Positions 25,428-37,947 of a DNA stretch of 64,000 nt are shown piece after piece (positions within the stretch are counted from its first letter, which is position 1; each line of letters begins with the position of its first letter). Origin of the DNA: Metallyticus violacea (taxonomy: Eukaryota; Arthropoda; Insecta; Mantodea; Metallyticidae); NCBI GenBank assembly GCA_030762175.1, contig CM060833.1:162837501-162901500 (forward strand), written 5' to 3'. The notes below the pieces were generated by a model, which saw nothing but the letters and a program-made list of their open reading frames with translations, made no database searches and was not told where the DNA came from. Made by a program: the position numbers and the translations under genes.

Positions 25428-26239
25428 TTCAACGCAGATCTTGCTCCTTCTAATTTCCATTTCTTCGGTCCTCTTGGCAGCTAAGATTTACAAGGATCTT
25501 ACATTGAACTTTTTGTGTAGGTAAGCAATTGAGGAACAATTTTATGCATTTGAAATGTATAAAAATATCTAAAAGAGATAAAGAGAAAGTGTTTAATTTC
25601 TTCGAACATATCTTGAATTATTGCAAAGTGATGTACACGATGTGGATTAAAGAAGCTGTTATATTTAATTTAAAACAATACAATTAATACATTTTATGTT
25701 CCCCTTAGCAAGATCCCAGAAGTGACGTGATTGCACAGGCGCCAATGTTAGGAAAAATAGACTGGGCAAATGTAGGAGTGACTGGAGAAATTAGTTTGTA
25801 ACAAGAGTAATTTTACACGTTTGAACTTGTTTCCTTTTTGACAGGGAGTGCTATTACCGAACGTTATGGTCATTACAAGATCTATCTGGACACATTTATA
25901 AATCACGAAGCTCTACGCAATCTGCTGCAGTGAATGGTTACGAGCGTTAGACATCACGCAATATTTTCACTTGAGATAAGAACTCCATTACTTAAATACT
26001 GCGAAACAAGGTCATCTCTGATCAATAGAACGGCAATTTGTGATGTTGCATTTCATGCAAATGAAGCGGTCAGTCAGGTGTGCCGTATTCGATTTGGAGA
26101 ACTGTGGACATCTTGTGCTTCTCTACTACAAAGCTGGTATTCCAAACCAATACAAATTTTAATAATTTACTTTTGAGCTACATATCCTATATATTCTATT
26201 ATATTATTGTTATTATTTAGACTCTAAATTTATATACTT
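25428..26239. other. No recognisable gene
   Basis: Short frames only, no repeats that I could place. Confidence 0.4.
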
Positions 26240-26430
26240 GTGCAGGGATGGTCGACGCTGAGCCATGCTACAGTTTGCAACCCGCATCGCTTAATTTCTA
26301 AAGTGGCTAACAGCAATTCAGGATCGTCATAACATATGACACCATCTATCGATAACACGTTGCAACCTTTGTTGCTGCGCTTTGCGGGCAAAGTATAACT
26401 TAGATTTGACTCACCGTGTCCATCCTGCAC
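26240..26430. mobile_element. hAT-like MITE candidate
   Basis: GTGCAGGGATGG at 26240-26251 is the inverted complement of CCATCCTGCAC at 26420-26430 (one-base difference). CAGGGATGG-type ends are typical of hAT elements. The 191-bp interior is non-coding. No clean 8-bp target duplication is visible, so the superfamily is tentative. Confidence 0.5.
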
Positions 26431-27647
26431 TAATGTAACAAAATATTTTTGGGATGGAGCGTGTTTTGAATGATCGAGTATATAAATATAAATACAAGAG
26501 TATTTATTAATATTTCTTCAAAAATTCTTTAAGTACAATGTGCCTTTTAATGTAAGGTTCGAAATGCTTACGCATGCCTAAGTCTAGTTTGTGCTTATTC
26601 CCTTGGGAAGTGCTAAGGAGTTGCGCAAAATCGTGTATTTTACTACTTTTATCAAAGAGTAGAGAGTTTTAACTTAACTTTTGGCTAAGGTCACTGTCTG
26701 AATGTCGATGTCAAACATTCCAAACATTTCACAAATTTTCTATACCTTCTAACTGTTTATTCTCAAAAAGTTTAGGGACATTCATATGATAAATAACGTT
26801 TGGCAATATAAACTTATTTTCGAGAGATGGGAACAGATTGGTAGGGGAATTTAGCGATCGTTCGGCAGAATACCAAAAATCTGGGAAAGACGAGAGATGG
26901 AGACGTTTAGAATCTGACAGATGATCAGTATTACCAATCACTTATTACTTAACCAATGCTTTTACAGGTTTATTATTCGTATCATAGATAGAAACAAATG
27001 AAAGATTTTGTTTAATTTCAGGCAGTCATCTGTACACAAATTATAAAAACAAATAGTTGCTGAGGCAGAAATGGAAAGATTGAGGACTAACTCGATACTT
27101 TCTTAGATAAAATCGAGGATTTTGATAATAATCTTAAAGAAATGGCAGTACCAACTGAATGGTGAACAGGAATTATAAAATGATGGCGTGGTTTTTCAAC
27201 TCAAAAGTTAGAGAAGTGTTTTCTAATTCTTTTACATTTTCTAAATGCAAATACTCATTTATGTTGATAAGGAGTACTGTAGAGGAAACTAATACAGTTC
27301 CAAGTCTATGCTCCTTGTTAAACACAGGAATTCCATGACTGAATTCTGCTTCCCCTTCAATGTTGCCAATTCTGGATGAAGTCTCAAGTCCATTTATGAA
27401 CTATATCCCAGCTGCAATTGAATAGGTTAAATCTTTTCTCTTCATTCAGATAGGTTTTGGGATGTATTTCTTGGATCTTTTGCTGAAGACAGCCAAGAGT
27501 GGTAAGAATTAAGACATGTATACTACACTCCTCCATATGCAGAACAAGGAAACACATTTGGTTACAAAAAGCTGAGACGCTTTATGTCTGCAGCAGAAAA
27601 AAGGTCTACCACTCCAAAAGATGTTTCCAGTTGCTGTGGTAAACGGT
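26431..27647. other. No recognisable gene
   Basis: No motif or long frame seen. Confidence 0.4.
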
Positions 27648-28690
27648 ATGGATCTATAAAGGGCATTCAAAAAGTAATGCAGTACGTTTTATTAAACGCT
27701 TTGGATCTATGAAGGGCATTCAAAAAGTAATGAATCACATTTTTCTCGGTCATTTATCTTAGAAAATACAAATGTATATATATATATAGTAACCTAATAC
27801 TTTCACACACTGTCTGATTAGTTTTCTTTTTGTTTAATTAAATGATAGTGATACAATTGGCTTTCAAAATACATTCTATGCATAATGTGCTATTGAAACA
27901 AAGAGTGGTAATTGAATTTATTTTAGTGGAAATATGTATATATTGCAAGATCCTCTCTTTACAGAGACAATTACGATTACAATGTACATTCAGGAGCGTT
28001 TAAGAAATGTGCTTATGTGGAGAGATAAAAACACTGCCATCACCGGAAGAATGTCAAGGTACTCTCATTGATCTCCAATGTTGCCACATCTGCACGATAG
28101 AACGTGCCGGCTGCCTTATTCGAGACAATCGGCGAATAACTGCCAAGTAACTGGTGGTTCAATTCGATAAAGCTCATCATTATCCAACATTTAGAGTATT
28201 CAAATGGGTCTTTCGAAGCCAAACTGTTGATAGTTATCAACAGGGAACCCTCATTTGTTCAAAGTTAGTTGTTCATAAGTGACAATTTCTTCTCCATTAT
28301 TATAACGAGATGAAACATGAATTCGTTACTTCAAACGTGAAAGAAAGGACATTCCATGTAGTGGCTTCACAAAATTTCTCTTCGTTTCATGGTTTACAGT
28401 TTCAGCCAGTGAAGTCAGGTTCACTCTTTGGGACTCTAGAGGAATTACTGGATTAATTTTTGCCTAATGATGAAGCAGTCAACTCAAGACCAGATAATTC
28501 AAATTCGGTGGACTGTTCGTCTTCGCCTAACCTACAGTCCGGATCTTGCACTTTTTGAATTCTACCTGTTGGGTATTCTAAAAGAAATTCGCTAGATGAG
28601 CTTTCACGATGACAGGGAAGTCATGGCCGCAGAGACATTTCTGCAGTTGGTACCGCCGACAGGTTCGACGTTTGAGAGCGCAAAATCATA
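27648..28690 (+). mobile_element. Mariner family D remnant with duplicated left end
   Basis: A mariner-type terminal phrase GGGCATTCAAAAAGTAATG occurs twice, in direct repeat 54 bp apart (27661 and 27715). About 600 bp downstream, decayed transposase core sequence is legible: FTLWDSRGI (family LFWDSQGV) near 28430, then TYSPDLALFEFYLLG (family YSPDLAPSDFHLF) near 28530, then FHDDREVMAAE. The left half of the transposase is not readable and no right inverted repeat was found. The end at 28690 is approximate. Confidence 0.7.
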
Positions 28691-29693
28691 AATATGCAAA
28701 AATATTATATTACATAGTATAAAATTACACTTTATAACCAAACGATTGGGAAAAATTCAATACATTTGAAATTGAAATACATTTTGAAAGATACAAAAAA
28801 GTGTTACGTTGAATATATGAAATAATAAAACACAAACTAACACTTCATACCGAAACAGCTAACGTTATATCTGTATTTAAGATGAATAACTAGGGATAGG
28901 TTGATATGTAATAAACAATGGTTCAATACGAATATAGACGAACAAAAATTTGAAAAATATGCAGTGAAAAGGGAAATTTATTGCAATTGTGAATCTATAA
29001 TTTTCATATCATTAAAAATTGCACAGTTAATGGTCTTATTTCTTAGAAACATAAGAATTTAACTTTCTTAAGATTGTTACTAAGGTATTTAGGATTTTTT
29101 TTTTAGCATTTTTAGTTGATTCATCTAAATCTTTTATTACGAAGAGGTGGATTACAAAACACTGATTTAAAGTATCAAACGTGAAATAATTCCTCTTGCC
29201 TATTAAAATTACTTTGTACTCGCGAAAACTCTGCTCAGGATCATAAGAAATAATGAGGACCTCTATCTCATGGAGTTAAATAAACACAAACGTAGTTGAT
29301 TTATTATTGAAATGACTCTGACATTGCACAGCTCACTATAGCCTGGAGTCTTGGTTAGTGTTATGTTTAACTTCATTTTCGCCAATGTTCTATTAATTTC
29401 CTCAGATTTTTAAGGCTATGAGGTGTGTAGCAATTAGTAGGTGTTTAACGCAGTTAAGATGCTTGGGTGTACGTAATATACATTTTTACACACGGATGCA
29501 ATTGAAGCAGCTGTTGGAATCTAAAGAACCCAGCACATGACTCAATGACTTTATTGACAGCTGCATAACATTCTACTGTGCCTAAGTACGTTCCCCATTT
29601 AGGTATGGCTTTCCGCATTTTATCGTAAAACCAGAATCTAGCTTTGAAATGCTAGTAAATGATTTATCTGACAAGAATACTTTTGAAACCTTA
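28691..29693. other. No recognisable gene
   Basis: AT-rich, short frames only. Confidence 0.4.
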
Positions 29694-29703
29694 ATATGTG
29701 GAA

Positions 29704-29926
29704 TAGTGTTTAACGCCCGTTTTGACTGCTGAGGCACCACAGGCGATGGACACTGATGATACATGAGATGAAATGATCAATTGGGAAAGGATATTTTTAT
29801 TTTAGGATGGAAACTTCCAGGCCTAAGTTTAGCGCAGGGAGGACGGTCCTGGTGGGATTCGAAACCCAGACCTCCCGCTTACAAGTCCGCGCCTTAATGA
29901 CCTCAACCACCCGTCGCGGTACCATT
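29704..29926 (-). mobile_element. SINE family 1, copy d (internally deleted)
   Basis: Head, B-box (GGTTTCGAATCCC region on the minus strand) and tail are present, but roughly 50 bp of the body, including the GCCGGGGAGGTACC block, are missing. The 10-bp duplication ATATGTGGAA flanks it (29694-29703 and 29927-29936), so the ends are intact and the deletion is internal. Confidence 0.9.
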
Positions 29927-29936
29927 ATATGTGGAA

Positions 29937-30403
29937 AACAATAAAATATCGTAATAAATTGGGTATCCTATGACAGTTTCGAAACCGCGAAACCGACTGT
30001 ATCTAAACGAACACGTTCCAGTGAGCTCTCTACTGGTGCTGGCCATTAGCAGTTGGGTCAGTTTCCGGTAACACTCACATTCCCTTCCTCTTTTTGTCTG
30101 GCGAAAATTTGAAATGGCATGAACAAACTAAATGTGAGCGGACTTTGAATTTCATTCAGCCAACATTGAATTTCATTCCAGAGAGCGCGGAAACCAAACA
30201 AAAGGCACATTTAATATGTATATCGTTATGAATTGTCATTATGACAAATGTGTTGGAGTTGTATTGTTGCAGTAGATGGGATGTGTTGAATGTATGTCTC
30301 CATATAACACAATTCAAATGAAAAATTCCATTGGAAATTGTAGTCGGAATCCGCATAGGATTTCCATGCAGTTTAAATGAAACAAAGTACTAATTCATTT
30401 GCA
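29937..30403. other. No recognisable gene
   Basis: No assigned feature; an acceptor-like CAATTACAG ends at about 30410. Confidence 0.35.
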
Positions 30404-30720
30404 ATTACAGGTAAAAACTCGCCGAATACTATTACGCAATTCAGAGGACTCCGCAGTGTTGAAGTACATGCCGGAAAACTGATAGTCTTGTTTGATTTTG
30501 TGGATACATCATATAGAGTGTAAGGAAACTGAATCCAAAATGGGTCTGAGGAGTTATTTGCTGACGTATCACATTGTATTTTCACAATGCATCTCTACAT
30601 CCGTTGGCATCACTAATAGAACATTCTTAACTTTTGTTTTAATGATCGCACATTTTATGTTCTTCAGGATTGTTTTGTCTTGCCAATATTCCTACATAGC
30701 ATGGCGAAATTACGATAGCT
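30404..30720 (+). pseudogene. Possible gustatory-receptor fragment (decayed)
   Basis: After an acceptor-like ATTACAG, one frame reads FRGLRSVEVHAGKLIVLFDF then VDTSYRV, resembling the loop and helix of insect gustatory receptors in which a VH..L..L...VN..Y pattern precedes a membrane segment. After two stops, FADVSHCIFTMHLYI follows in the same frame, and in another frame LMIAHFMFFRIVLSCQYS, resembling the next receptor helix (H...R......C). Stops and a frameshift make it non-functional. The match is from memory of family patterns and is weak; a random AT-rich hydrophobic stretch could look similar. Confidence 0.25.
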
Positions 30721-33319
30721 GAAGATGCCATTCCAAGTTATCTGTTATCTATTTACTCTTAGAGTGATCCTAACGTCAACAAACAAACAACGTACCCTTC
30801 CGCAATTCGCGCCAAAAATACTCCCAGTTGTTAGAAACACGTGGCAAGATAGGCGACGTAATGACAAGAAAGCACCGATAATTTTTGAGGTTAGGTTTAC
30901 TACATCCTTTATTGCGACTGCCGGATACTTTTCATAGAACTTTGAAAACATGTTTAAAACAATTAAAATAATAAATAATTAAATATATTCTTGAAGGAGA
31001 AGCATTTCTCGATTGGATAGTCAATATCGATGAAATTATTCGCACCATTTTGAACCAGCTAGCACGTGAAATCTCGTGGAATGGTATCATGCAGGGTTTC
31101 CTAAGGCCGAAGAAAGAATCTGCTGGCTGAATGTTGAACATTATCTACTTAAGGGCCAAAATGAAAACAACAGAAGCCATTGCAATTACGCTCAGTCAAT
31201 TTTGGGTGTCTTCTGTCCAAACGCAAGGAAATTTTGTCTTCAACATTAGGAATTCAAGCCATACACAGCAAATACTAACACGATGAACTTGCAAACTTGA
31301 AGCACCGTTTGATTTTATTTTAGGAGGCAAGGAAAGAGTCTTTGAGAACCGTAAATTTAACTCCGATTCCGATATTCAGTCTGTGGTGCTTGAGTGTCTC
31401 AAGGGCCAGCTAAGAGTTTTCTTCTTCTGGTATCCAGTAGCTGGTTTCTCGCTGGTACAAGTGCATTGAATTGCATATAGATTATGTTGAATTATAAGCA
31501 CTTATTTCCTTCATTTTATCAATATTTTGTGTCGTTGAAGTAATATTCCCACTTAAAATAAGTGCTTGGTGTTATTTGATAGGAGGAGTTCTGCAGTAAT
31601 AACTGACATCATTTGATTTTTTACTAATAAATACTTTAACACGCTAAATATGTAAAATGAAAGGAACGACATATACCTGTGTCAGTGTGGCATTCGCTAG
31701 AGGTTCGAGTTCGACGCCAGTCGTTGGGCATCAGAATAATGAAAAAAAAAAAAAAGATTTTGCTAAGGAGATAATACTTTATAAAACCATGCTTAATTGA
31801 TGGGTAATGAATTGTAGAATAACTTTGCAAGGGATCTTGAATGATGAAGACAGGAGGCTAGGAAGTTCGTACTTTAGAAAAGATTAAGTCACCGCACTTA
31901 ATAAACACAGCTCATAAAGATGAAAGGATAAGTTGAGACAGAGTTATAAAGAGGAATCATAAGGAAAAGGCTAGCAGATGTCAGCTTGACTGAGCAATGA
32001 AAGACCTTTTAGCCGCAGTGCACAGGGGGCCTACCAATGGGAACATGTGATCGACAAGTTGGTTGATAACCAAGCAACCGGCGAGAAAATAAAAGAAACA
32101 AGATGTGAAACAAAGGTGATAGCAAAGAGGCTGGAAAGAGGGTACAGAAAGGCAGGTAGCGATGCAGTATAGTAAAATACTTGCCAGCAACTTCCCCACA
32201 TGGGTTAACAACCCGCTTATCCACTCTCCTAATCTTGGCGAGGTTTTCTCGGGTATTCGTTGTGCAGATAGGTTTGGCATAGGTAAACCTCTTCCAGAGT
32301 ACTAGAGCATTAGCGATTGCAACTGGGGTAAACTTAGTTCATAAAAACATGTTCACTCTGACGGACTAGCCATAATGAGCATAAAGAGCATTTTAAACAA
32401 AGAGCACCGTGTATTGCGAGCAATAATATCACGCCCAGGGATGAAAAGATAGAATAAATAGGTCTGTATATTACTAAATAAGTACTCTCCTATCGCAATT
32501 ATTCTGTAGCCCGAAGATCTTATATTACTGGAATTAATTTATTGTATCATCGCGAATGATAAGTGTTTTATCACCTTAAACTGAAGTAATGGGATATGTA
32601 CTTGGAAATTGCTCAAATTTAGCCTTCTGTTCTGCTGGTATTGAATCCTGGACCTTGTGATATCAATATACCCAATTCAAATTGACGGATCAGGTTTATA
32701 TGGTGGAACAACATTTAGTGTAATGTTTGTAATTACAACGATATTATTTTATTTTTTCCAATTAAAGTCAATTGCAGATAACTTCGGAAATTGGATAACA
32801 ATTCAGGAATTAATGTATAAAGGACCAAGAAAGTAATGATTCATGGATAAAATGTACTAAACTAATTTCTTTTTCCGTTGTCGTATGTGAATTAAAGTAC
32901 GTTTCTGTTCGTTCTGAAGAACCCAGATATATATTCAAACTTACAGATTCAAAGTTCTACTAACTTTTATTGATAACTAATTGCGATATTACCATTTCCT
33001 GTAATCATAGCTGCACTATGTGACTTCACAATCACTGCTTAAAACTCATGAATGATTATTAAGATACTTGCAATGGAGTAACGTCAAGCAGGCTTAAACA
33101 CTTGCTCATTACTGGACTCTTGAGCAGTCTGCATTCTTCGGAGTAGATTAGCGCACCGCATCGTAAACTTTACGGAAGTTGAATCAACTTGTTCTGTTTG
33201 AAATTCGTAATTTACTCATGTCCTCGTCTCATGTTGTTTAATTTGAGGCTTGTTCTGTAATTGTGTGTTACAATATAATCAAGCTATTTAGTTAATACTT
33301 TGTGTATGTATGTTGTGGA
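30721..33319. other. No recognisable gene; one poly-A retroposon end
   Basis: At about 31674-31756 a short stretch with a B-box-like GGTTCGAGTTC ends in a 14-A run and may be the 3' end of a small retroposon. A 99-codon minus-strand frame at 31981-32280 shows no motif. Confidence 0.35.
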
Positions 33320-33720
33320 CCTTGTATCAGTCATCGTTGCGTGTTATCTGCAAGAGGTTTGAGGGAGGAATATTGTGCAATCCGCCGGTGATAGCACCGC
33401 TTGCTCTGCCCGAGCTCTCCCTTCGGGGAGGTGTCACAGGGCACGAGCCGAGTTCGTCATACCGTACGATAAGGTGTCGGCGGTCTGCCAGTCTCTATGA
33501 GGCTCACCTGAGCAGCGTTGCATATGCAGGTGGGCTAACCAACCCAGCCTGGAACGCTGTCCGGGATGGTCACGCCCGCACGGCTACTGCAGGACAGTTT
33601 ACGGGATCTAGAGATGGAACAATAAGGGGTGACGGGGCAGTTGTCCAAAAATTAGAGCCAGTATGGTTTCTAATGGAGTTCACCAGGCACAGCGCGCTAA
33701 CGATGCACCAACCCGTCTCT
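33320..33720. other. GC-rich, CpG-containing island of unknown origin
   Basis: Base composition changes sharply here from the AT-rich surroundings. The block contains several short inverted repeats, for example GCTCACCTG pairing with CAGGTGGGC near 33500-33535 and CTCTCCCTTCGGGGAG near 33416. A 155-codon plus-strand frame (33310-33777) crosses it; its translation resembles nothing I know. Structured GC-rich DNA like this is common in the 5' leaders of non-LTR retrotransposons, which is my best guess. Confidence 0.4.
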
Positions 33721-34021
33721 TTGGATTTTTTAAATTTAAAATCAAGGCTTAAAAGTATGGTTAGGGAAAGGAATTAAATTGTTTTGCGAGGTTCCGCTTA
33801 AGCACCCTCTTAATATTGCTAGGTTGACTGCCAGTTGATAGCTCGGAGCAGTGAGATGGAGTATCGGGAGCCAGATTGCTTGGTCCCCCAACAACTTTAA
33901 GGAAATTGTGGAAGGAGTGGTTAAAGGATATCATTTTAATCAATAATTAAGAGGCCTGTTTTAGAAACACACTAAATCCAACAATTTTTTTTTGTTTTTA
34001 TTGTTGGCGTTCGGCTTATTT
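33721..34021. other. No recognisable gene
   Basis: Only short frames; may be part of the same element as the GC-rich block to the left. Confidence 0.3.
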
Positions 34022-34100
34022 ATACTTGCTGCCGCCGGGTTCAGATCATTAGCGCAAGGTACCGTGGTGCTACCTAGTTTATTGAGCTACAATGAATTAT
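34022..34100 (-). mobile_element. tRNA-like SINE head fragment
   Basis: On the minus strand, TGTAGCTCAATAAACTAGG resembles an A-box region and GATCTGAACCCGG a mutated B-box at suitable spacing. Only the head is legible. Confidence 0.35.
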
Positions 34101-34751
34101 ATATTAGCGCCCTGTGGCGCACTTCCAAACTACAGGTTATCTCTTGTCTACGAGTCGTTAGTTGTGGCGAGCTTGTTAAATGGTAGTAGCGGGTTGACGC
34201 TACAATATGTTACTTAGATATTTGTACCTTTCTCTTTAAATATTTAAATTTTTAATATTGAATCAATGCTACTCACTGAATTACTTCTGGACTTTTAACA
34301 TTTAAATCCTTCCTACCAACTCAATGAAAACACGATTCATAATTTGTATGGCTTTTTGATTTGGACGTATCTCTTCGCCACGTTATTTAATCCGTTCTCT
34401 TCTTTCTTCTTATTTAACACTTGAGAACGCACTTCATAATTAATCATATTTAAAATGGAAATCAGCCGTCGGCAATGTAAGCCTTTAATGCACAAACATC
34501 TGAAGTAGGCAGAAAGGTCTAAGCAAGGATACCTACAGAGTTTAGGAAATAATTGAACTTTAATATTTTACAAAATGCTAGAAAGAATATTTAAATTGAT
34601 CAATCTGAGATTAGTGAAAGTTAATGGATTTTCCTACAAATTTGTTTCATGTTTTATTTCAGTAGTTCTAGATGAAGACATTAAACAATTACTAATGCCC
34701 TACTAATTAATACTATTAATTATTAAGATATTCAGGGGGTTGTTTGCAGAT
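34101..34751. other. Upstream of the ionotropic receptor gene
   Basis: AT-rich, no TATA box that I can single out. An acceptor-like TTGTTTGCAG ends at 34749, two bases before the receptor start codon, so a non-coding 5' exon may lie further left. Confidence 0.35.
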
Positions 34752-34908
34752 ATGGCATGCTTGATGAAGCTATGGCTGTTTTGCAGTTGTATGATCTACA
34801 GTAGAGCAGGAACCTCAATTTCTGTGAAAATGCTAGCGCACACCATACAAGATGTCAGCAGTCGCATTCACTCCTACTGCATATATCTCATAGTGTCAGC
34901 AGATTCAG
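34752..34908 (+). CDS. Ionotropic receptor, coding exon 1
   Basis: First coding exon of a variant ionotropic glutamate receptor family (IR) gene, whose products act as ligand-gated cation channels in chemosensory dendrites. The ATG at 34752 begins MACLMKLWLFCSCMIYSRAG, a secretion signal with a hydrophobic core. It continues ISVKMLAHTIQDVSSRIHSY, then a conserved-type cysteine and short beta-strand CIYLIVSADS, as expected at the start of an IR N-terminal domain. The exon ends after the first base of a glycine codon (phase 1) with a consensus donor CAG/GTAAGA at 34909. Exon 2 begins with GC, which completes GGC. That phase match, and the plausible join VSADS-G-MREK, support linkage although the exons are 19 kb apart. 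An acceptor-like site at 34749 suggests an upstream untranslated exon. Alternative: a separate small gene or isoform. Confidence 0.65.
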
Positions 34909-35029
34909 GTAAGAATAATAAAATATTGTCCCAATGGAAAAGTGCTGTCCTCCATATAAGGTAGTAGTCATAGAGAGAATTATTGCAAGCTAGTGCTTTA
35001 TGCCACAAATTAAAACGTAAATCTGTAAC

Positions 35030-35060
35030 CAGAAATGTAATTTTTTAAATTACATTTCTG
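35030..35060. repeat. Perfect 14-bp palindrome (hairpin)
   Basis: CAGAAATGTAATTT and AAATTACATTTCTG are perfect complements around TTT. It lies 122 bases inside intron 1. Too short for a microRNA precursor. Confidence 0.8.
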
Positions 35061-37386
35061 AAACCTTCAGGGTAAAGTTTCAAAATAGGTCAGCTCATTA
35101 ATTTGTTTTTGTTTCCCAAATCTGGCACTACGGACGCGCGGGCTGCAGAGGGTTCACGGAGGTAAAATCACTGGAGTCTCAGGTTTCGTTTTCATGTAAG
35201 GAAATATTTTGAAACTTGTTTGACGAAGCCAATTATTGTAAACATTTTATGGTGAATGAAATTAAAGGAACCGTAAATCTGTTTATAGGGCAGAAATATT
35301 GAAGAGCTCAGCTGCTGCGCATTTATCAGATGTTGTCAAGCGCGGGTTTTATTTTTGTATTCAAATGAATAAAACCCGATAGACTCTAGCAATATTTTTG
35401 TCTGTAAAAACAAGAGGAATTTAATGCAAAGATAACAAGTAATCACATATATCGTCTAAAATGGAATATAACCTATGGAAGTATAGGGGTATGGCAAGCA
35501 CTGATGTAATAAGCCACGTGTAATTATAGGCATTTTATTTTCATGTTTAGACTGGATTTATTTTTGTATTGTGTCCTCTGTAACAATGAGTTAGGCATGC
35601 AGTTTATAGTAATTTCAAAGTACACTGACGTAAGAGTAATAATAATGAGAACTGTTGTAGCCCGAAAGGTTAGGAATTTAAGAAAGCGACTTTTGGGAGT
35701 TTTTAAATAAAGTGCATGCATTTTGAAATGTTTCTGAAGGTCAGTGAATAAAAAAAAAGCTTAAAATGTTACAAAGAGAGAGTTAAAAGTTAAGAAATTT
35801 AAACAAACATGAAATTGAACACTGGGAAAAGAAAAACAATGATTAAGATGACTTATTTTCAAAAATTTACCACCTTCAAATCCACTTTCATAAATAAATC
35901 TTGTTTATATTTTTAAAAGAAGCACAATTATAAATAAAAAACTCCTTCTGTATCATCAGTCAGCTGAGATATGCACCGTATTTGTTGTTTATGAAAATAC
36001 TATTTTAAAATCCGTATATTTTCTAGAGTAAGCTCAATGTGTTAACTTATTTCATAACTATTTGTGTCCTGTGCTAGAATTAAATAGAAATTTAGTGTAA
36101 TTAAAGGTTATACTTAAACAATTGTTATATGAAGAGGATTAGGTCATTGTCACGAAAACAGAAGATGAAAAACCTCTATAGCCAGGGATCCAAATAATTC
36201 CGTATACAGTTCTTGACTCTTCTTTTTCATCAGAATAATGATCACTGCGAACAACTGTACTCTTAACATTCCCCTGAATTGTATAGAGCTGGCACATTAC
36301 ATCGCATATATTTGTTAAAAAATCCACCGTTCCCGCCCGTCCTTAACAACTTAAAAATGCTCTGGGCTGACTTTCAAATCTTCCGGAGAATTAGGATTAG
36401 GAGTCAAAGTTGCCTTTGCACCGAACGACTTAAGACTTTCTTCTCTGGAAGTTTCAAATAGGTCTCACTCGATACCGCGCTGACAAAGTGATTAGTATCG
36501 CGGATGTTTGCTCATTGTTGAATATTTGCTACTACTTCCGGTGCACCTAATCAGAAGGATGTGTATGGTCACCTTCTTTACTTGTAAGTAAATGGAGACT
36601 GGAATAGTCTCGTTTTCTTTCACCTCTCCATTTAGTATTATTATCTCCTTCTCGATGTATTGTATATAAGCATCCTTCTCAAATTAATTTCCTTTTACCT
36701 TTCTCTGCAGTGAGTTTTGGGCGTTCCATTCAAATTTACATTCCTTCCTACAAATAATTTTAATTTTGAATTTAAAAATGTTGGTATTATATATTATGTC
36801 ATATTATAAACTGTGACCTTTGTTAAGAAACGGCAACAATTGAATAAGCCAAATTATATAGAATAAAATTAATATGAGTAATATTGTGATGGGATGACTA
36901 GTCCGGAATCAATTTGGTTTTCTGGGACAAGTTGTGTTGGTAGAACTGTCGTGGACAAATTTATCGGTATGGTTGTTGAAATATCCCGAAATAAATGAAT
37001 TTCAATCGGACCACTCATAGATTAGGATGGTTCAAGGCTACGAAGAAAGTCCAGTACACCAAAGACAACATAAATGTAAACTTTGGGTAGATTTTTGTGG
37101 TCATATATCAACCTTGTTGCCTCGCATGACCTTAAGATACTTTTTGCCGGAGCTACAAGGCAATGGAAACCGCTAATATATGCTCTCGATCAGAGAAAGC
37201 AAAGTTGATAGATAAATTTGGTTACAAAAGTTGTGCACATGGTTCATTCACAAAATCAGATAAAGGAAAATACTGTATTTTACACAAGATTAGTAACGGA
37301 AGGCAATTTTGAAAAATTTGAGCGTTTATTGAGTTTTGAAAAATCACTCCTCCATGGGATTGGAAGAGAAGAATCAGAATTGAAAA

Positions 37387-37470
37387 ATTCAGGTCACGGC
37401 CAGAATTCGAACCACAGATCTTCAGCCTTCCGTAGCATGGAGCCCTATTCTCTCTCATCTGATTCTGTAT
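37387..37470 (-). mobile_element. tRNA-like SINE head fragment
   Basis: The minus strand reads ATCAGATGAGAGAGAATAGG, GCTCCATGCTACGGAAGG, then a perfect B-box GGTTCGAATTC, at tRNA spacing. No body was recognised. Confidence 0.5.
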
Positions 37471-37880
37471 ACCCAGGAGACACCCCTAAGGTTTCTGTAC
37501 TGTGAGAGATTAATTCCTTAAGAAGATTTCGCAATGCTACGAATATTTATGACTCAGGCGTCTGGTTTAACCACAAACTATATAGGGATTAATTTCTACA
37601 TTATAAACGTCTGGACTTCTTAAAGACTGCGTTCAAGTTCATGCATTGTTGCATTACAGCTTTATAGCGGTAAGAAATGTTGAAGTGCTGACTGATTAGA
37701 AAATGACGCGTGTGGAACAAAAGAGGCTTTTAATTACACTAATGAAGCAAATGTCTGTTACTGATTCATCAAGATGTGTCTGTAACTTCGGGGAATAAAT
37801 TACGTTATATAATGTAGCAAAAGATGATGTCGTGAGTCGAAATGTGGCAGGACATCCTATAATATATATATTCGAAGTCA

Positions 37881-37947
37881 AGACCGGAACCGAACCACGA
37901 TGTCCGGTCTATCGTGCCGTTGCTCTTCCATCTGAGCTACCGTGCCT
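37881..37947 (-). mobile_element. tRNA-headed SINE family 4
   Basis: The minus strand shows GGCACGGTAGCTCAGATGG (A-box) and GGTTCGGTTCCGG (B-box). A (TA)-rich stretch follows. The anticodon arm is not a good functional tRNA stem, so a SINE head is likelier than a tRNA gene. The 3' limit is unknown. Confidence 0.55.

Noticed and set aside
33310..33777. 155-codon plus-strand open frame as a gene
   Set aside because: It starts in AT-rich DNA and owes its length to the GC-rich island; no motif, splice context or family resemblance.
37881..37947. Functional tRNA gene
   Set aside because: The A- and B-boxes are good but the acceptor and anticodon stems do not pair properly; a SINE head is more likely.
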